DNA of 60,402 nt from Gemmatimonadota bacterium (GTDB lineage Bacteria; Latescibacterota; UBA2968). Location of the stretch: NCBI GenBank assembly GCA_002714465.1, contig PAXL01000019.1, positions 191,082 to 251,483 of the forward strand. The letters run 5' to 3'. The notes beneath the pieces are model-generated. The model did not search any database, was not told the DNA's origin, and saw only the letters and a list, made by a program, of their open reading frames with translations. The position numbers and the translations under genes are program-made. Shown in pieces: positions 16,763 to 25,739 of this stretch (position 1 is its first letter; the number at the start of each line of letters is the position of its first letter).

Positions 16763-18046
16763 TCAAGTTTTCCTTTTCTGCTTCTTCGCGGCTGGAAAGA
16801 GGATGTTGTTCAGGATCAATCTGTATCCCGGTGAATTCTTGTGAAGGGCAAGCTGTGTCGGTGGATCGCCTACCAGATGACGGTAGTCTTCGGGGTCGTG
16901 CCCCGCGTAGAAAGTGAATGTACCGCGGCCGACGTTACCGTGAATATACTTCACGCTTTCTGACCCCGTAACTTCTCCGAGAATCGTGACCGACGGCTTT
17001 ATCTGAGACCGACGAAATGCGGTGGTTTGGCCGAGGAAGCCGCGAACGATTGGTACGTGATTCTGCGTGAGCATCGTGGGGACCGGGTCGTATTTGGCGG
17101 AGAACTCGAAAAGTGTGAAGGCTTCCACGTCAGCCCCTTTTAGACCCCGCTCATCGGTCGGAGAAACGTCGATCGTGGAGTACTCGTATTCCATAGGATC
17201 CGTGACGAGTCCGAAGTTTTCGAAGGCGAAAGTCTGACCGAAGTCGAGTCGTCTATCAGCACCCGGATTGATCGGATCGCCGTCGTAGACCGTATCTGCG
17301 ATGTCGAGTCCCCAGGAGGCGAGGGCGATGTCGAATGTGTCGGTTGCCGAGCACATGGCGAAGAGGAAACCACCTTCCCGAACATAGCCGGCGAATGCCT
17401 GGACGACGGCCCCTTTCTGTGTCGAGACCTTTGAGAATCCGAGGTCGCGAGCCATCTGCTCGAAGGCTCTCTGCTGCTGGCGATACCAGAGCTCCCGTCC
17501 GTGGCTCCGGTAGAACTTTCCATACTGTCCCGTGAAGTCCTCGTGATGAAGATGCACCCAGTCGTAGTCCGGGAGTTTGCCAGTCAAGACTTCCTTGTCC
17601 CACAGTGTTTCGTAGGGTATCTCGGCGTAGATCAGGGCAAGTGTGACTGCGTCGTCCCAAGGCTGCTTGTTGGGTGGTGTGTAGACGGCGATACGAGGAG
17701 CCTTCTCCAGCTTTATCCTGTCGGCGTTCGATTCCTCTATATCGGCGTAGATCGCACCCACCTCCACATTCGACACGGACTCGTATCTAACGTTTCGCAG
17801 CCTTGCCTCCCTCTGAAATGATTCTGTCGCGTCGGCGAGGAATGAGCCGCCCCGGTAGTTCAGAAGCCACTCGACTCCGTATCCCTGCTCGAGGATCGTG
17901 AAGGCCAGACCATAGGCCTTGAGGTGATCCGTCTGGCGAAGATCCATCGGGATCAGAAGCTTCTGCGCGTTTGCGTTCGACAGAAGGAGGAGACCGGAGA
18001 GGAGCATGCACAAGGTAATCCTGAGTTTCATGTTGCGATGTCTCAT
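16763..18046 (-). CDS. Exported protein of the MoxR-associated type (homologues sometimes labelled asparagine synthetase B)
   Basis: 427 residues. ATG 18046 overlaps the TPR gene stop by 4 bp and has GAGGAG upstream; ATG 18031 is an alternative. The signal peptide (about residues 6-27) ends at SNANA-QKLL. The mature protein begins LLIPMDLRQTDHLKAYGLAF and VEWLLNYRGGSFL. As I recall, this pattern occurs in Bacteroidota/Gemmatimonadota proteins that databases sometimes call asparagine synthetase B. No PP-loop or N-terminal Cys glutaminase is seen, so that label should not be trusted. The middle (FAGYVREGGFLFAMCSATDTF) resembles a class-I-amidotransferase-like flavodoxin fold, as in DUF4159. Likely periplasmic partner of the MoxR module. 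Confidence 0.65.
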   Translation of the reverse strand: MRHRNMKLRITLCMLLSGLLLLSNANAQKLLIPMDLRQTDHLKAYGLAFTILEQGYGVEWLLNYRGGSFLADATESFQREARLRNVRYESVSNVEVGAIYADIEESNADRIKLEKAPRIAVYTPPNKQPWDDAVTLALIYAEIPYETLWDKEVLTGKLPDYDWVHLHHEDFTGQYGKFYRSHGRELWYRQQQRAFEQMARDLGFSKVSTQKGAVVQAFAGYVREGGFLFAMCSATDTFDIALASWGLDIADTVYDGDPINPGADRRLDFGQTFAFENFGLVTDPMEYEYSTIDVSPTDERGLKGADVEAFTLFEFSAKYDPVPTMLTQNHVPIVRGFLGQTTAFRRSQIKPSVTILGEVTGSESVKYIHGNVGRGTFTFYAGHDPEDYRHLVGDPPTQLALHKNSPGYRLILNNILFPAAKKQKRKT

Positions 18047-19815
18047 CCGGCTTCGTTCTCCTCGGAGGGCGATTTCAGGTCTATTAGTCGCTCGCGCGCC
18101 CGGTCGGCATCGAGGGCGTCAGGGAAGTCGACGAGGATGCCTTCGTAGATGTCTCGAGCTTCGGGTATCCTGCCCTGTCTTTCGAGGCTGATTCCAAGGT
18201 GAAGGCGTGTCCAGGACACGACCGAGGTTGCCTCCGCCGGCACGGCTTCACAGACCTCCTCTATTTGGGACCAGGCTTTCGCCTCCACAAGACGGCTTAC
18301 CCCGAAGCGAAGGCGGGTGGTGTCCAGCGTGCGGTCTCTCGATAGGTCGATGCCGTCGAGAGCAGCAGATGCCGATGTAAGGAGATCTCCGCGGTGCTCG
18401 GCCATCAAAGCTCGTGCATATGCGTCTAGCCCGGTCGCATCTTCGTCGAGTCCGGCGTTGATCGCAGCAGCTAGCTCAATCGCATCGTTGTAGACGTAGC
18501 TCGCTGTCGCGCCTTTCAGAATGCTTCTCAGCGCCTTCTGTGCGGCGGAATACTCGCCTTGGATGGTTAGCAGGCGAGAAAGTCTGTAGGTCGAGGTGAG
18601 TGCCGCTTCCTTGCCCTTGTTCTCTCTGATGTTGGTTCTATACGTCTTGGCCGCTTCGTCTGGGCGGTCCGTCGCAAGGTAGATGTCTGCGAGGAGGTCG
18701 GTCGCCCTGGTTCGCCAGGGAGATCGATCGTCGAAGTTGCTGAAGCTCTTGAGCGTCGAGATCGTCACGGCGACGTGGCGGAGACGCCAGTGCAGTCTGC
18801 CCATACGATATAGGCATTCAGCCAGGACGTTGCTGTTTCCGGGACCGTTCACCACAGTTTTGTAGACCTGCAGCGCGAGCGTTGTCGACCCCGACCTTTC
18901 AAGCGCTTGGGCGAGCCCGGACCGGGCTTGTGCGATGAGGGCGCTGTTCTCTGTCCTGCTCGCCAATTGCTGGAAGGCCTGAATTGCGTCACTCGCGTCC
19001 CCGCTTTCGAGCGTTTCTCGCCCGATGCGGAGCAGACTACCCTCGATCGGAGCATCAGGCGAAAGGAGAAGAAGCTCCTGAAGGGCGTCGTGCGCGAATC
19101 CGGCGGCGATTGCGTAGGTTACGAAGAGGCGTGTGCCTCTGTTGTCCCGAAACGCGGCTTTGACGTTCCTGAGGAGAAGCTCAAAGAGTGGCCGTCGGTC
19201 GCTGGTTTGGCCCGCTATGTTCTGCAGCTTGGATTCGACGAGCGACACGTACTGCGGCTTCTGCCGGGCGAGGATGATGTACTCTCCGACAGCCGCGGGA
19301 TAGTTCTCGGCTCGTTCGTATATCTGACCTAGTTCCCGGGAGAAGAGTTCTGGGTTCTCTAGAACCTGTCGCCCGCGTCTATAAACCCGGATGGCCTTCT
19401 GATCCTGGTTACGACGTTCGTAGCGCTGTCCGACGGATGTGTAGGTACCCTGTTGTGGGCTGACGGACAGCATCCGCTCGATCTGACGATCGGCTTCTTC
19501 GGCGTTTCCTGCTGTGAAGTAGACATCGCTGAGTCGGCTGATGGCAGTAATGTCGTTGGTCGCTCTGGCCAGCCGTTTCTGCAGCAGCGAGACCGCGTCT
19601 TGGAAGCGTCCAACCTTCTGGTATGCCGAGGCCAGTCGATACAGAACGCTGGTGTTTCTGGCGTATCTGGCCAGCAGAGGCTCGTAGACTGTAATGGCTT
19701 CCTCTATCTTGCCCTCGTTCTCAAGCCGCATCCCCTGGCGGAGCAACGTGCGCTGGTCCTGCGCGTGGAGGGGGGCGCAGAGGAGGAGACACGCGAGGAT
19801 CGCGAGCCTGTGCAT
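18043..19815 (-). CDS. Exported tetratricopeptide-repeat protein
   Basis: 590 residues with a short signal peptide (MHRLAILACLLLCAPLHA-QDQ). The rest is a chain of TPR helices, for example EEAITVYEPLLARYARNTS, RFQDAVSLLQKRLARATND and IPEARDIYEGILVDFPDALD near the C-terminus. The start overlaps the DUF4175 stop by one base (TGATG). As a periplasmic scaffold it probably joins other products of this operon in a complex; its binding partners cannot be read from sequence. Confidence 0.85.
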   Translation of the reverse strand: MHRLAILACLLLCAPLHAQDQRTLLRQGMRLENEGKIEEAITVYEPLLARYARNTSVLYRLASAYQKVGRFQDAVSLLQKRLARATNDITAISRLSDVYFTAGNAEEADRQIERMLSVSPQQGTYTSVGQRYERRNQDQKAIRVYRRGRQVLENPELFSRELGQIYERAENYPAAVGEYIILARQKPQYVSLVESKLQNIAGQTSDRRPLFELLLRNVKAAFRDNRGTRLFVTYAIAAGFAHDALQELLLLSPDAPIEGSLLRIGRETLESGDASDAIQAFQQLASRTENSALIAQARSGLAQALERSGSTTLALQVYKTVVNGPGNSNVLAECLYRMGRLHWRLRHVAVTISTLKSFSNFDDRSPWRTRATDLLADIYLATDRPDEAAKTYRTNIRENKGKEAALTSTYRLSRLLTIQGEYSAAQKALRSILKGATASYVYNDAIELAAAINAGLDEDATGLDAYARALMAEHRGDLLTSASAALDGIDLSRDRTLDTTRLRFGVSRLVEAKAWSQIEEVCEAVPAEATSVVSWTRLHLGISLERQGRIPEARDIYEGILVDFPDALDADRARERLIDLKSPSEENEAG

Positions 19816-22800
19816 CAGTTCTGTCCTCCGCTGGCAGCGTTTTCGATCAGTCGGTCGAAATATCGGCGGATCAGCGTCTGCGCTTCATTCGGATACCCAT
19901 CTCTTAAAGCGTTGCGGAGTCTGATTCGGAGAGGGTGACTTTGCTCTCCCAGGTTCTGCGGGAGACTGCCCGGGCTGTGGTGGGCGATGTCGGTGCCGGT
20001 TCGCGCTTCACGATCATTACTGAATCCGCGCTGACGGATCGACCGTTGCGCGTCGAGCATGCGGGACAGAATCTGTTGTTGACGCTCGGTCGTGGTGGGA
20101 TCGAGCTGGTTTCTCGAAAGACGACGCGCGACATCTGCCATGTCCTCCGAGACCCGTCCGAGGTCACCAAGGGTCTGACCTTCCTGGGTGCCGAATTTTT
20201 CGCGCAGGTCGTCTAGCATTTTCTGGATGGCAAGCTGCTCGGCAGAGAGTCGGGCCAAGCTGCCACCAAGCTGAGACCCACCTGGCTGGGGTTGACCCAC
20301 GGCACTCTCGGTCTGCGCGTTCAGATCGCCCTGCATTTCCGACGCTTCAGCCAGCTGTTTGAGCATCTCGTCAAGTCCGGTCGCTGTGCCCGCCGATTGA
20401 ACCGCAGCGATCGCCTCTCGGATCGCGAGCCCTGCGCTGTTCAGTCCGGCCATTGCCTCTCGTGCTTCGCTACTAGCCTGATCTCCGAGTCCTCGCTGCA
20501 GGTGTCCCATGGATTTCTGCATCTGTATGATCGCGTTTCTTGTTGCCGATCCCGCTTGGGGTGGGATCAGGAATGTGCGCTTGTCGGCCTCATCGATCCT
20601 GTCCGCCAGACGAGACGTCCCGTTCAAGTCGCGAGTCTGCCGGCGTGAAAGAGCTTCCTGTTCCGAACGACGGGCACCTCGTCGTGCTTCGGTAGCCGTG
20701 CGTTCCTGCGACTGGGACAGGTTCATCAGATCTTGAAAGATACCTGCGAGTTGCTCAAGTAACTCGGTCTTCTGAGACTGTCGGTAGGTCTCCTGGACGT
20801 CTTCCAGCCTATCGGCCATTGCGGTCATATCCTCGGCAAGCTGCTTCGTCCCCTTGCGTGCTCTTTCTCGTTTCTGTGCTTTGAGATCGCGAGATGACTG
20901 AGCCGACCGTTTAGGAATGGACGCTCGGTCGTAGTCTTCAGACAGATTTCCCAGTTGGTCTCCGGGTGATTCGATCGCCTCGGCGGCATCCTTCAAAGCG
21001 TCATCGAGGTTCTTGGCTTCCCGCGTCTGCGCATCCTGCCTCTCGGTAAGGGAATCGAGTGCTTCGGTCGCCTTGATCTGGCTGCTGATTTCCTGCTGAT
21101 CGTCCGCGAGTGTTCTCAGGCGAGCGGCCAGGGCATCAAGCATCTGTTCATTTCGAACGTGTTCAAGAAGCGCGATCGTTCGGTCGAGTTTCGCCTGAAA
21201 GGCTTCCTGCTCGCTGGTCAACCGCTCCATCGCTTCCTGGATCAGCTCCGGGTCAGCCGTGTTCATGGCCCGGTTCAGGTCTTCGGTCAGACGGTCGAAA
21301 TCGGGCGATCGAAGACTCTGCATAAGCGATCGGACCTGCGCGATCTTGTCGAGTGTTTCCCGGCTGAGCAGGCCGCTTTGCTCCATTCGATTTTTCGCCT
21401 GATCGAGCGCTTCGATGTTCCGGTCAATCTGCTCCTGCAACGCTTTCTGTTCCTTGATGGCTTCTCTGACCTCGGCCTGATCCTCCCAGGTCGCTTCCTC
21501 GCTCTTGGTCAGCCTGCGAGCCACGTTCTCGAGACGCTTTTGGATTTCGAGGTTTCTCTCTGCGGTCTCTTGGAGCTGTTCGACTATTTCTTCTTGGACG
21601 TTCTGGGCAGTCTTCTGGATCTCGTGCAGCGAGGGGAAACGGATCACGAACTCCCGTGTTTCGCCGACGCCGGGTCCTGTCATCGTATTTGTATCCGTGA
21701 CCACCAATTTGCAGTAGACGTGGTCTCCGGGCAGGAGGTCGACAACGGCAAGATCCCACAGGTAGGGTTGCGACACCTCTGGTGCGTTAGGTCGATCGAG
21801 TTGGATCGTGAGCGAAGTTGTCGTCTCGTCCTGATTGACGCGGTAGACTAGGTCGACCTTTGCAATGCCGAAGTCGTCTGTCGCCTCGAAGAGTAACGGG
21901 ATCTTCATGCTCTCGCTCATCTCGCTGTCGCCACCGGGCCTCAGCAGGGCGATGCGCGGAGCCTCGTCCTCGAGAGTCATCACGCGATATGTGACGGGCG
22001 CAGCGTTCATGATGCCCGCAGTGTCGACCAGACCGATCGTGAAACGTGCCGGACCGGAGACACGGAACGCCGCGTGCGCAGAGTCGCCCGAAACGTCGGC
22101 AGTCAGTCGGGTGCCATCCTCGAACCCCAGCCAGGCCTCACGAAGATTTCGACTAGATCGGATCTGCAGATGCATCTCAGTACCCTTGATCGTCGCGATA
22201 TCGCCCCCCTCATGATCGATGCGTTCAGGCAGGCGTGTGTAGGGCGGGTAACTGTAGCGAATGGTCACGCTGAGGACAACGGGGCGCGGTTTCGCCAGGA
22301 CGAAGTAGAGTTCTGATATTGCGTCGTGTGCTTCCCATCGGTATACGAATGAACCACGGACCGGATTGATATCGTGGGCTGCGCGGGCTTCCCGAATCGG
22401 TATCTCGAGTGTCGACCAAGCCTCCTCGTCTTCTTTCTGTAAGAGGAGCCGTGCGCCTACGGGCACGATCCCGGATACCGATGTGGTGACCGTCAGCGAG
22501 TCGCCTACGATGAGGGTGGTGTCGCCGGGGGAGACCCTGATTCGTGTGTCACGGGGGCGAGTGTATTGACCTGTTGGGTCAGACAGACGCTCGATCGCTC
22601 CGAGGGATCCGCCTGGAAAAAGCTGGATTGCGATCACACCGGCTAAGGCTGCAAGAACGAGTCTACGGCAAGCTTTGGTCGCTTGGGAGTGATCTATTGA
22701 CGCTGCAAAGTCGAGTCCCTGGGTTGCGTAGGCAGCCTGCCTGATGGCGGCCTCGATCAGTGCTTTAGAGGCTGCGGATTCCTGTCGCTGCCCCCACAGT

Positions 22801-23144
22801 TGGACGGCATTGGTCAAGTGCTGGTCCAAACCTCCATGTGCGGATTCGATGAGGCGAGCTGTGGACTCGATACGTTGCGGTTTGATGAGCGGAAGCAGCA
22901 GCCCCCAGACGATTCCAATACTACACGTCAGAAGCGCTGCAAGGAGAGCCGTGATCTTCGCGATGGGAGACAGGTAGAGGATGCTCTCCAGTCCGATCAC
23001 GCCGGTTGCGCCGATGACAAGCGTCGTGGCAAGCGTTGCGAGAGCCGCCAAGGCTCGAAGAAGTGTGTGTCGAGTCCGCGCACGACCCAGCCGATCGAGC
23101 ACCTCCTGCCGGGAGGAGGAAGCATTTCCGGCCCCGAATGTCAT
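19815..23144 (-). CDS. Large DUF4175-type membrane protein with long coiled coil
   Basis: 1109 residues. Two N-terminal membrane helices (about residues 30-55 and 60-85) precede a large beta-rich extracytoplasmic region (RDTRIRVSPGDTTLIVGDSL, Ig-like strands, about 190-510). A very long Glu/Gln/Arg-rich coiled coil follows (about 520-950) with repeated AEDMTAMADRLEDVQ-type heptads, then a Gln/Gly-rich tail. This matches DUF4175 proteins, found next to DUF4159, MoxR and DUF58 genes. Probably an inner-membrane-anchored structural component reaching into the periplasm. One base separates it from the DUF4159 gene. Confidence 0.75.
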   Translation of the reverse strand: MTFGAGNASSSRQEVLDRLGRARTRHTLLRALAALATLATTLVIGATGVIGLESILYLSPIAKITALLAALLTCSIGIVWGLLLPLIKPQRIESTARLIESAHGGLDQHLTNAVQLWGQRQESAASKALIEAAIRQAAYATQGLDFAASIDHSQATKACRRLVLAALAGVIAIQLFPGGSLGAIERLSDPTGQYTRPRDTRIRVSPGDTTLIVGDSLTVTTSVSGIVPVGARLLLQKEDEEAWSTLEIPIREARAAHDINPVRGSFVYRWEAHDAISELYFVLAKPRPVVLSVTIRYSYPPYTRLPERIDHEGGDIATIKGTEMHLQIRSSRNLREAWLGFEDGTRLTADVSGDSAHAAFRVSGPARFTIGLVDTAGIMNAAPVTYRVMTLEDEAPRIALLRPGGDSEMSESMKIPLLFEATDDFGIAKVDLVYRVNQDETTTSLTIQLDRPNAPEVSQPYLWDLAVVDLLPGDHVYCKLVVTDTNTMTGPGVGETREFVIRFPSLHEIQKTAQNVQEEIVEQLQETAERNLEIQKRLENVARRLTKSEEATWEDQAEVREAIKEQKALQEQIDRNIEALDQAKNRMEQSGLLSRETLDKIAQVRSLMQSLRSPDFDRLTEDLNRAMNTADPELIQEAMERLTSEQEAFQAKLDRTIALLEHVRNEQMLDALAARLRTLADDQQEISSQIKATEALDSLTERQDAQTREAKNLDDALKDAAEAIESPGDQLGNLSEDYDRASIPKRSAQSSRDLKAQKRERARKGTKQLAEDMTAMADRLEDVQETYRQSQKTELLEQLAGIFQDLMNLSQSQERTATEARRGARRSEQEALSRRQTRDLNGTSRLADRIDEADKRTFLIPPQAGSATRNAIIQMQKSMGHLQRGLGDQASSEAREAMAGLNSAGLAIREAIAAVQSAGTATGLDEMLKQLAEASEMQGDLNAQTESAVGQPQPGGSQLGGSLARLSAEQLAIQKMLDDLREKFGTQEGQTLGDLGRVSEDMADVARRLSRNQLDPTTTERQQQILSRMLDAQRSIRQRGFSNDREARTGTDIAHHSPGSLPQNLGEQSHPLRIRLRNALRDGYPNEAQTLIRRYFDRLIENAASGGQN

Positions 23145-23145
23145 C

Positions 23146-23820
23146 TCAGTGCGTCAGTGCCCAGTGGACGATGTTGGTCCCGAACCGCAATGCGGCATCC
23201 CTCTTTTCAGGCGGGTCCCCGTGGACGTCCGGGTCGTCCCAGCCGTCACCGATGTCAGTCTCATAAAGGTAGATGACGACGAGACGACCTTCGTGGAAGA
23301 TACCAAATGCCTGGGGGCGCCCGCCGTCGTGTTCATGAATCTTGGGCAGACTATTGAATGGGAATGGCTTCTTGTAGAGCCCGAAGCTGGGTGGCAGCTC
23401 GACCAGATCCTTGTCGGGGAAAAGTCGACTCATCTCGCGACGGAAAGACTTATCCATGCCGTAGTCATCGTTGGCGATCAAGAAGCCGCCATTCTCGAGG
23501 TATCGACGAAGTCGTCTGATTTCGGCTTCCGAGAAACTGATGTTTCCGTGTCCGGTCACGTAGACGATCGGGTACGAGAAGAAGGCGTCATCGAGGATCT
23601 CAACTCGCACCTCTTTCATGGCCGTCCGAATCGTCGTGTGGTTTCGGATGTATGCTAGGAGGTTCGGGATCTCGGTCGGCCCGTTATACCAGTCACCGCC
23701 ACCCTGGTATTTGAGCCGGGCGATTGTGAGCAGGTCGGGTCGGTCAGACGGGTCTTGGGGTTCGAGACGCGTTCCGGGGAGCAGCAGGAGAGTGGCCAGA
23801 ACTGCCGCGATATGACGCAT
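23146..23820 (-). CDS. DUF4159 family exported protein
   Basis: 224 residues with an N-terminal signal (MRHIAAVLATLLLLPGTRLE). DUF4159 motifs are LTIARLKYQGGGDWYNGPTE (about residues 30-49), YVTGHGNISFSEAEIRRLRR, the glycine turn NGGFLIANDDYGMD, and a C-terminal YLYETDIGDGWDDPDVHGD. The fold is flavodoxin/GATase-like; enzymatic activity is not known. DUF4159 genes commonly sit in MoxR-DUF58 clusters, as here. First gene of the six-gene module, 6 bp after the YkgJ-like gene. Confidence 0.88.
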   Translation of the reverse strand: MRHIAAVLATLLLLPGTRLEPQDPSDRPDLLTIARLKYQGGGDWYNGPTEIPNLLAYIRNHTTIRTAMKEVRVEILDDAFFSYPIVYVTGHGNISFSEAEIRRLRRYLENGGFLIANDDYGMDKSFRREMSRLFPDKDLVELPPSFGLYKKPFPFNSLPKIHEHDGGRPQAFGIFHEGRLVVIYLYETDIGDGWDDPDVHGDPPEKRDAALRFGTNIVHWALTH

Positions 23821-23826
23821 AGTCGT

Positions 23827-24246
23827 TCAGCGAGTCCGATTCAGCAGACGGTTGAGCAACAGGACAGGCAGCATTCGGGTAGGGTTGAGACGTCTGGACG
23901 CTATCTGCGGTTCCGGGACGGTTTGTCCGGATTCTTTGGGGAGATCGATTGACAAGAGATCCTGCCCGAACGAGTAGGTGCACTCGAACCCGACGTCGGC
24001 TAGGTCGCGATAGTCGATCGGGAAGGCCGCACACTGACCAGGTCGGTCTTCATAGATACTGCACTGGCTGGACCCGTCCTCGATCGTGATCAGGAACGGG
24101 CAGCGAAACAGGATCTCGCAACAGTTCCCACAGTGGTTGCACTCGCCTTGCTTGCGCGAGGCCTGCTCGTCCACGTAGCGCTTCTTGAATCTTGTTAGGG
24201 CGAAACGCCTGATCTTGCCTCTGATGAGTCGGATCTGTTCGGTCAA
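23827..24246 (-). CDS. YkgJ-type cysteine-cluster protein (putative Zn/Fe chelator)
   Basis: 139 residues from TTG 24246, preceded by GAGGAAAGG and lying 14 bp after the flippase stop. The frame is open to 24318, but that extension overlaps the flippase. The metal-binding pattern is CNHCGNCCEILFRCPF near residue 37 and CSIYEDRPGQCAAFPIDY near residue 62, typical of the YkgJ/UPF0153 family. Members are thought to bind zinc or an iron-sulfur cluster; function is unknown. Part of the long minus-strand directon. Confidence 0.8.
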   Translation of the reverse strand: MTEQIRLIRGKIRRFALTRFKKRYVDEQASRKQGECNHCGNCCEILFRCPFLITIEDGSSQCSIYEDRPGQCAAFPIDYRDLADVGFECTYSFGQDLLSIDLPKESGQTVPEPQIASRRLNPTRMLPVLLLNRLLNRTR

Positions 24247-24260
24247 AACGTTACCTTTCC

Positions 24261-25736
24261 TCAACTGACCTCGTTTGAGGCACCCTGCGGCCGGAGGTAG
24301 TGCCTGAGGCTGTGCCACTCGCCCGGCTCAATGAAGTTCCAGCCGCTTAGGATGATCGGGTAGGCGAGTAGGATGAGAGCTTTCGCGATGCTGCCCTCTA
24401 GCGTCGGGTCGTCCAGGTTCAGGGCGATCCACACAAGTATGGCAGCGGCTGCGGCCTTCCCCATCCGACCAAACTCGAATGGAACAGGGTAGAATTTGCG
24501 GGTATTCAGGTATAAGAGCAAGGCCATCAATGCGTTAGCCGCTACAGTGCTCCAGGCGGCGGCGACATATCCATAGGTCGGGATCAGAAGTAGGTTGAGG
24601 CCCACGTTGACTGCGGCGCCTGAAATGACAACGAGCGGGAGGACCCGGCTCCGGCCCTCGGCGAACACACCGGCCGTCAGGATGACGTAGAAACCGTGCA
24701 GAAAGTGGCTGAATGCGATGATCGGGACGATTCGTGCGCCGGGCAGATACGTGTCAGCATTGCTGCCGGCGACGAGGATCACAAGCTCTCTGTTGAAGGC
24801 GACCACCAGCAGAATCAGGAACGTACCTGCACCGACGAAGTATGTAGTTACGCACGCGCACACGTGGCGAGCCTGCTCTGGCTCTTTTAAAGCGAGCAGG
24901 CCAGGGGCCCAGGCGGAACGGAAGGCGCGTACGATGACCAGCATTGGCAGTGCGATTTTGAAGGTTATGCTGTAGACGCCGAGCTCCTTGAGTCCTAGGA
25001 AATGCTCGATCAGGAGCCGGTCCGAGAGGCTGATGATCAGGATCGACAGTGCGGAGGGTACGAAGGGAATCCCGAATGTCAGAAGCTCGCGGAGTCTCGT
25101 CGTGTCGAACCGCGGTCGAAGGTAGGGGATGGCGACCGAGCACATCGCGAGGAGTGCGAAAGCCGAGCTGACGATGTTCGACACGAAGACGGCGCGGACA
25201 CCCCATCCCTCGATCGCGATGAGGTATGCTATCAGCGAAATCTGCAGTGTGTGCTGGATCAGCCGTGTAGAAGCAAATCGGACCGATCTCTCGTTTGCGC
25301 GACAGAGCGAGAACATCGGTTCGCTTAAAGTGTCCAAAAGTATGATGAGACCGAGCATGCGGATGATGTCCGCGTCGCCTGGGCCGCTCAGGATCCAACC
25401 CGCTAGGGTCTCCGAATAGCAATATGCGGTCCCCGATACTAGGGACGCGGTCACGGACAGAAGCAGGAAAACCGAGCTGAATTGATCCCGGTTGTGCTCC
25501 TCGTCGGAGTTCGGTCCAGACAGAAACTTTATCAGCGCCTGGTTGAGCCCGAAGGAGTAGAAGACGGCACAGAATCCGACCACTGCGAACCCGATCGCGA
25601 TCTGTCCGTTCTCGGCGTCCGTCAGGAGTCGAGCGTAGATCGGGAGTAGGATCACGGCCACTGCGCGGCCGAGGATGTCACCGAAACCGTAGGTCAGCGT
25701 GTGACGGAACAGGTTCAGAATTGGATGACGGTTCAT
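24261..25736 (-). CDS. Wzx-like oligosaccharide flippase (MOP/MATE superfamily)
   Basis: 491 residues with about 12-14 hydrophobic helices. It begins with the polysaccharide-export pattern HTLTYGFGDILGRAVAVILL followed by IYARLLTDAENGQ, then FGIPFVPSALSILII (mid-protein PF/PxxLS helix) typical of lipid-linked glycan flippases. It likely moves lipid-linked sugar units across the inner membrane for LPS or capsule. The O-antigen-ligase-like gene at 10.8 kb could act on the same glycan. It starts 3 bp after priA, so it is probably cotranscribed. Confidence 0.88.
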   Translation of the reverse strand: MNRHPILNLFRHTLTYGFGDILGRAVAVILLPIYARLLTDAENGQIAIGFAVVGFCAVFYSFGLNQALIKFLSGPNSDEEHNRDQFSSVFLLLSVTASLVSGTAYCYSETLAGWILSGPGDADIIRMLGLIILLDTLSEPMFSLCRANERSVRFASTRLIQHTLQISLIAYLIAIEGWGVRAVFVSNIVSSAFALLAMCSVAIPYLRPRFDTTRLRELLTFGIPFVPSALSILIISLSDRLLIEHFLGLKELGVYSITFKIALPMLVIVRAFRSAWAPGLLALKEPEQARHVCACVTTYFVGAGTFLILLVVAFNRELVILVAGSNADTYLPGARIVPIIAFSHFLHGFYVILTAGVFAEGRSRVLPLVVISGAAVNVGLNLLLIPTYGYVAAAWSTVAANALMALLLYLNTRKFYPVPFEFGRMGKAAAAAILVWIALNLDDPTLEGSIAKALILLAYPIILSGWNFIEPGEWHSLRHYLRPQGASNEVS

Positions 25737-25739
25737 GCT

